A DNA stretch of 64,000 bases from Muricoccus pecuniae. GTDB taxonomy: Bacteria > Pseudomonadota > Alphaproteobacteria > Acetobacterales > Acetobacteraceae. Positions 58,754-64,000 of the stretch are shown here, in pieces (the first letter of the stretch is position 1; each line of letters begins with the position of its first letter). Under the pieces are notes generated by a model. That model had not been told where the DNA came from, searched no databases, and was given only the letters and a program-made list of their open reading frames with translations. Position numbers and translations under genes: made by a program. The stretch covers positions 1-64,000 of the forward strand of contig NZ_JACIJD010000004.1 in assembly GCF_014199205.1 (NCBI RefSeq), read 5' to 3'.

Positions 58754-58839
58754 GCGGGTGTGGCGGAACGGTAGACGCGGCGGACTCAAAATCCGCTTCT
58801 GGCGACAGAGTGCCGGTTCGAAACCGGCCACCCGCACCA
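58754..58839 (+). tRNA. tRNA-Leu (anticodon CAA), CCA encoded
   Basis: 86 bases including the encoded CCA end. Acceptor stem GCGGGTG/CACCCGC with discriminator A; anticodon stem GCGGA/TCCGC around CTCAAAA gives anticodon CAA (58787-58789) for codon UUG; a long class II variable arm (TTCTGGCGACAGAGT); TPsiC stem-loop GCCGGTTCGAAACCGGC. It lies between the two hybrid kinase genes, all on one strand. Confidence 0.96.
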
Positions 58840-59040
58840 CGGATGACCCATCTCCAGGGGTCATCCCTCTCGCTGCCCAGCCCAGGATCAAGCCGAATTG
58901 AAGCCGGCAGCCTTCCCACCCGCGCCCCCAGGCGGCAAAGCCTTCCGCATGACGCAATGGCGCCACTCCCCGCGGGCTGTCCGCCGCCCCGCCGCGGGCG
59001 AGCAGCCGGCCTCGCGCTGCCCGGCGTGACCTGCGTCACC

Positions 59041-61854
<2,814 letters not shown>

Positions 61855-62003
61855 GGGGCGCGGTGGTTGCTCCGCGTCCCCCGGCCGCCGCCCCTGGACT
61901 TCGCCCCCCATTCCGGTCCATCACCCGCGCCGTTCTTCCGCGACCCCGCCCCGGCCCGGCCCCCTCAGGCCCGGCCGGGCGACGCCTGACCAGGAGCCGC
62001 CAG

Positions 62004-62297
62004 ATGGCTGCCGAGACGACCGCTACCTTCGACCGCGTGGCCGACATCATCGCCGAGAACAGCGAGGTCGCGCGCGACAGCATCACCCCGGACAGCCACG
62101 TTACCGAGGACCTGGGGATCGACAGCCTCGACTTCCTCGACATCGTCTTCGCCATCGACAAGGCCTTCGGGATCAAGGTGCCGGTGGAGAAGTGGACGCA
62201 GGAGGTGAATGCCGGCGAGAAGCCCGCGGAGCACTACTTCGTCATGAAGAACCTGGCCGCGCGCATCGACGAGCTGGTCGCCGCCAAGGGCGCCTGA
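62004..62297 (+). CDS. acpXL: Acyl carrier protein, AcpXL-like
   Basis: 97 residues. The phosphopantetheine site is Ser41 in [20 protein letters not shown]. The C-terminal [20 protein letters not shown] and [14 protein letters not shown] are features of AcpXL, the specialised carrier that holds very-long-chain acyl groups for lipid A in rhizobia, and differ from housekeeping AcpP. It is the first visible gene of a cluster with a FabZ-like dehydratase and two ketosynthase genes. A lipid A acyl chain role is inference; a use in other long-chain lipids is possible. Confidence 0.88.
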   Translation: MAAETTATFDRVADIIAENSEVARDSITPDSHVTEDLGIDSLDFLDIVFAIDKAFGIKVPVEKWTQEVNAGEKPAEHYFVMKNLAARIDELVAAKGA

Positions 62298-62305
62298 GGC
62301 GCCCG

Positions 62306-62764
62306 ATGCGCCTCGAATACTTCCAGATGATCGACCGGGTCGTGTCCCTGGAGGGGGACGCGATCGCGGTCGAGAGCCGCGTGCCCGAGGCCTCGCCGGT
62401 CTTCGAGGGGCACTTCCCCGGCCATCCCCTGGTCCCCGGCGTGCTGCTGGTGGAGACCATGGCGCAGGCGAGCGGCTGGCTCATCCTTGGGCGCAACGGC
62501 TTCGCCCGGATGCCCTTCCTCATGTCGGTGAAGGAGGCGAAGTTCCGCCATTTCGTCGGCCCGAACGCGCCGCTCGACGTCACCTCCCGCGTCACGCATG
62601 ACGGCTCCGGCTACACCGTGACGGAGGCGCGCGTGACGAGCGAGGGCCGGCGCATCGCGGACGCGGAAATCCTTCTCCGCTCCATGCCCTTCCCCAATCC
62701 CGACCTGGAGGCCGCCATGCGCGCCAGCGCCGCCCGGATCGGCCTGCCCGGCCACGCGGCATGA
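62306..62764 (+). CDS. 3-hydroxyacyl-ACP dehydratase, FabZ-like (hot-dog fold)
   Basis: 152 residues. EGHFPGHPLVPGVLLVETMA contains the catalytic His36 and Glu50 of the FabZ pattern; FLMSVKEAKFRHFVGPNAPL is the following strand. It dehydrates 3-hydroxyacyl chains on the carrier protein. It starts eight bases after acpXL, and its stop overlaps the next start (ATGA), so acpXL–dehydratase–ketosynthase are one operon. Within AcpXL clusters this corresponds to FabZXL. Confidence 0.9.
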   Translation: MRLEYFQMIDRVVSLEGDAIAVESRVPEASPVFEGHFPGHPLVPGVLLVETMAQASGWLILGRNGFARMPFLMSVKEAKFRHFVGPNAPLDVTSRVTHDGSGYTVTEARVTSEGRRIADAEILLRSMPFPNPDLEAAMRASAARIGLPGHAA

Positions 62765-63930
62765 ACCGCAAGTCAGTCGTCATCACAGGCATCGGCCTCG
62801 TCACCGCGCTGGGTGAGGGCGCGGATGCGCATTGGGATGCGCTCTCCGCCGGCACGCAGCCCGTGGTGGACGAGACCACCTACGCCCCCTGGCCGGTCCA
62901 CCCCCTCCCCGCCCTCGCGCTGGACAAACAGATCCCGAAGAAGGGCGACCAGCGGCAGATGGAGCCCTGGCAGCGCCTGGGGACCTATGCCGCGGGCCTG
63001 GCCATCGACGACGCGGATGCGCGCGGGCTGGTCGAGGACATGCACCTCATCGTCGCCGCCGGCGGCGGCGAGCGCGACCTGGCGCTGGACGAGCAGGTGA
63101 ATGCCGAGTTGGCGGAATCCGGCGACGGCGCCCGGCTGAACGAGATGCTGGCCACGGGCCTGCGCCCGACCCTCTTCCTCGCCCAGCTCTCCAACCTGCT
63201 GGCGGGCAACATCTCCATCGTCCACGGCGTCACCGGCTCCTCCCGCACCTTCATGGGCGAGGAGAGCGCGGCCGCCGATGCCGTGCGCATCGCCCATGCC
63301 CGCCTCGCGGAAGGCCGGGGCGAGATCGCCCTCGTCGGCGGCGCGATGACGGCCCAGCGCTGGGACCTGCTGCTGCTCTACCGCGGCGGCGAGGGCCTCC
63401 ACCAAGGCCCGTACAGGCCGCTCTCCGAGCGCGACGGCATGACGCTCGGCGGCATGGCCGGCTTCCTCGTGCTGGAGACCGAGGAGCATGCCCGCGCCCG
63501 CGGCGCCCGCATCCTCGCGCAACTGGACGCGGTGGCCAGCACCGCCGCCCGCCGCACCGTCGCGGGCGACGCGACCGCCGCGGCCAAGAGCCTCCTCGCC
63601 GCCGTCGCGCCCGAGGGGGTGGACGCCGTCATCTCCGGTGCTACCGGCGTGCGCGGCATCTGGGGGGAGGAGCAGGCCTTCCTGCGCGACCTCAACGCCC
63701 CCGTCCGCCACCCCGCCAGCCTCATCGGCCACGGGGTGGAGGGCGCCTTCCCCGCCCATGTGGCGCTGGCCGCCCTCGCCCTCTCCCGCGGCGCCCTCTT
63801 CGCGCCGATGGACCCTGCCGATGCGGGGGAGGCGCCCGACCTCCGGCGCGTCCTCGTCACCGGCTTCGGCCAGTGGCGCGGCGAGGCCCTCGCCCTCCTC
63901 TCCCGGCCCACTCTGACAGGCGCGGAGTGA
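62761..63930 (+). CDS. Beta-ketoacyl-ACP synthase homologue without catalytic cysteine (FabF2XL-like)
   Basis: 389 residues with the thiolase-like ketosynthase fold: VVITGIGLVTALGEGADAHW at the start, LVGGAMTAQRWDLLLLYRGG in the middle and VLVTGFGQWRGEALALL at the end. At the nucleophile position the sequence reads NISIVHGVTGSSRTFMGEES; the usual Cys is replaced, and the whole protein contains no cysteine. The first catalytic His region (GATGVRGIWGEE) also lacks His, while IGHGVEGAFP keeps the second. It is probably a chain-length-factor-like partner of the next ketosynthase. It starts inside the dehydratase stop. Confidence 0.88.
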   Translation: MNRKSVVITGIGLVTALGEGADAHWDALSAGTQPVVDETTYAPWPVHPLPALALDKQIPKKGDQRQMEPWQRLGTYAAGLAIDDADARGLVEDMHLIVAAGGGERDLALDEQVNAELAESGDGARLNEMLATGLRPTLFLAQLSNLLAGNISIVHGVTGSSRTFMGEESAAADAVRIAHARLAEGRGEIALVGGAMTAQRWDLLLLYRGGEGLHQGPYRPLSERDGMTLGGMAGFLVLETEEHARARGARILAQLDAVASTAARRTVAGDATAAAKSLLAAVAPEGVDAVISGATGVRGIWGEEQAFLRDLNAPVRHPASLIGHGVEGAFPAHVALAALALSRGALFAPMDPADAGEAPDLRRVLVTGFGQWRGEALALLSRPTLTGAE

Positions 63931-63935
63931 ACTCC

Positions 63936-64000
63936 ATGCGCGACCATCTCGGCCGCCCCCTCGTCGCGGTGACGGGCATCGGCGCCGTCACTTCCCTCGG
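63936..64000 (+). CDS. Beta-ketoacyl-ACP synthase, FabF1XL-like (5' end only)
   Basis: Only the first 21 codons are in the window: MRDHLGRPLVAVTGIGAVTS then LG, the typical ketosynthase N-terminus with the beta-strand VAVTGIG. The ATG lies five bases after the previous stop. It is expected to be the catalytic partner of the cysteine-free homologue upstream; its active site is outside the window. Confidence 0.75.
   Translation, partial: MRDHLGRPLVAVTGIGAVTSL

Overview
The window is very GC-rich chromosomal DNA (I estimate above 70% from reading it) from an alphaproteobacterium, most likely a Roseomonas-like member of the Acetobacteraceae. Supporting this are the helicase–hslR–fdxA–carD neighbourhood, the AcpXL-type acyl carrier protein cluster, the demethoxyubiquinone hydroxylase, the Bug-family solute receptor and the HWE kinases. 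I see no phage, insertion sequence or CRISPR array. Coding density is very high; the only gene-free stretch over 300 bases is 14776-15365.

The most interesting part is 1-21924, a type II secretion system (T2SS) built around a giant multicopper oxidase (MCO). Leftward from about 14775 runs one tightly packed operon: the 1755-residue MCO, a beta-propeller protein, two SCO/SenC copper chaperones, a cytochrome c fused to a periplasmic-binding-protein domain, then gspG, gspH, gspI, gspJ, gspL, gspM and a GspC/GspN-like gene, followed by a lytic transglycosylase cut by the window edge. Rightward from 15366 run a short prepilin peptidase, gspE, gspF, gspD and gspK. The oxidase, its likely copper and electron-transfer partners and the export machine therefore share one divergent control region. 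The oxidase has the size and layout of the MofA/MnxG/McoA group, several members of which are linked to Mn(II) oxidation. I infer a dedicated metal-oxidase export locus; Mn(II) as substrate is a hypothesis. An MHYT-domain hybrid kinase converges on gspK.

From 24348 to 31563 are an MFS transporter, a SUV3-like RNA helicase with an RGG-like tail, an S4 RNA-binding protein, ferredoxin FdxA, a CarD-family regulator and a Bax-inhibitor-1 protein. From 31674 to 44220 are an ABC transporter divergent from a TesA esterase, ThpR, a sirtuin, a uracil-DNA glycosylase-like protein, the operon zincin–histidine phosphatase–NnrD, a pterin dehydratase, an M42 aminopeptidase, two solute-binding proteins and a PhzF-like protein.

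From 44254 to 61854 the window is rich in sensor kinases: an HWE kinase with a ribbon-helix-helix-like N-terminus, a frameshifted HWE kinase, and two paralogous hybrid kinases on either side of tRNA-Leu(CAA). Between them lie GluQRS, an esterase, an HNH endonuclease, a lipid kinase and PAP2 pair, a Coq7/DsbB pair, a membrane protein and a cupin. The right edge (62004-64000) is the start of an AcpXL-type long-chain fatty acid cluster: carrier protein, FabZ-like dehydratase, a ketosynthase homologue without any cysteine, and the first codons of a second ketosynthase.
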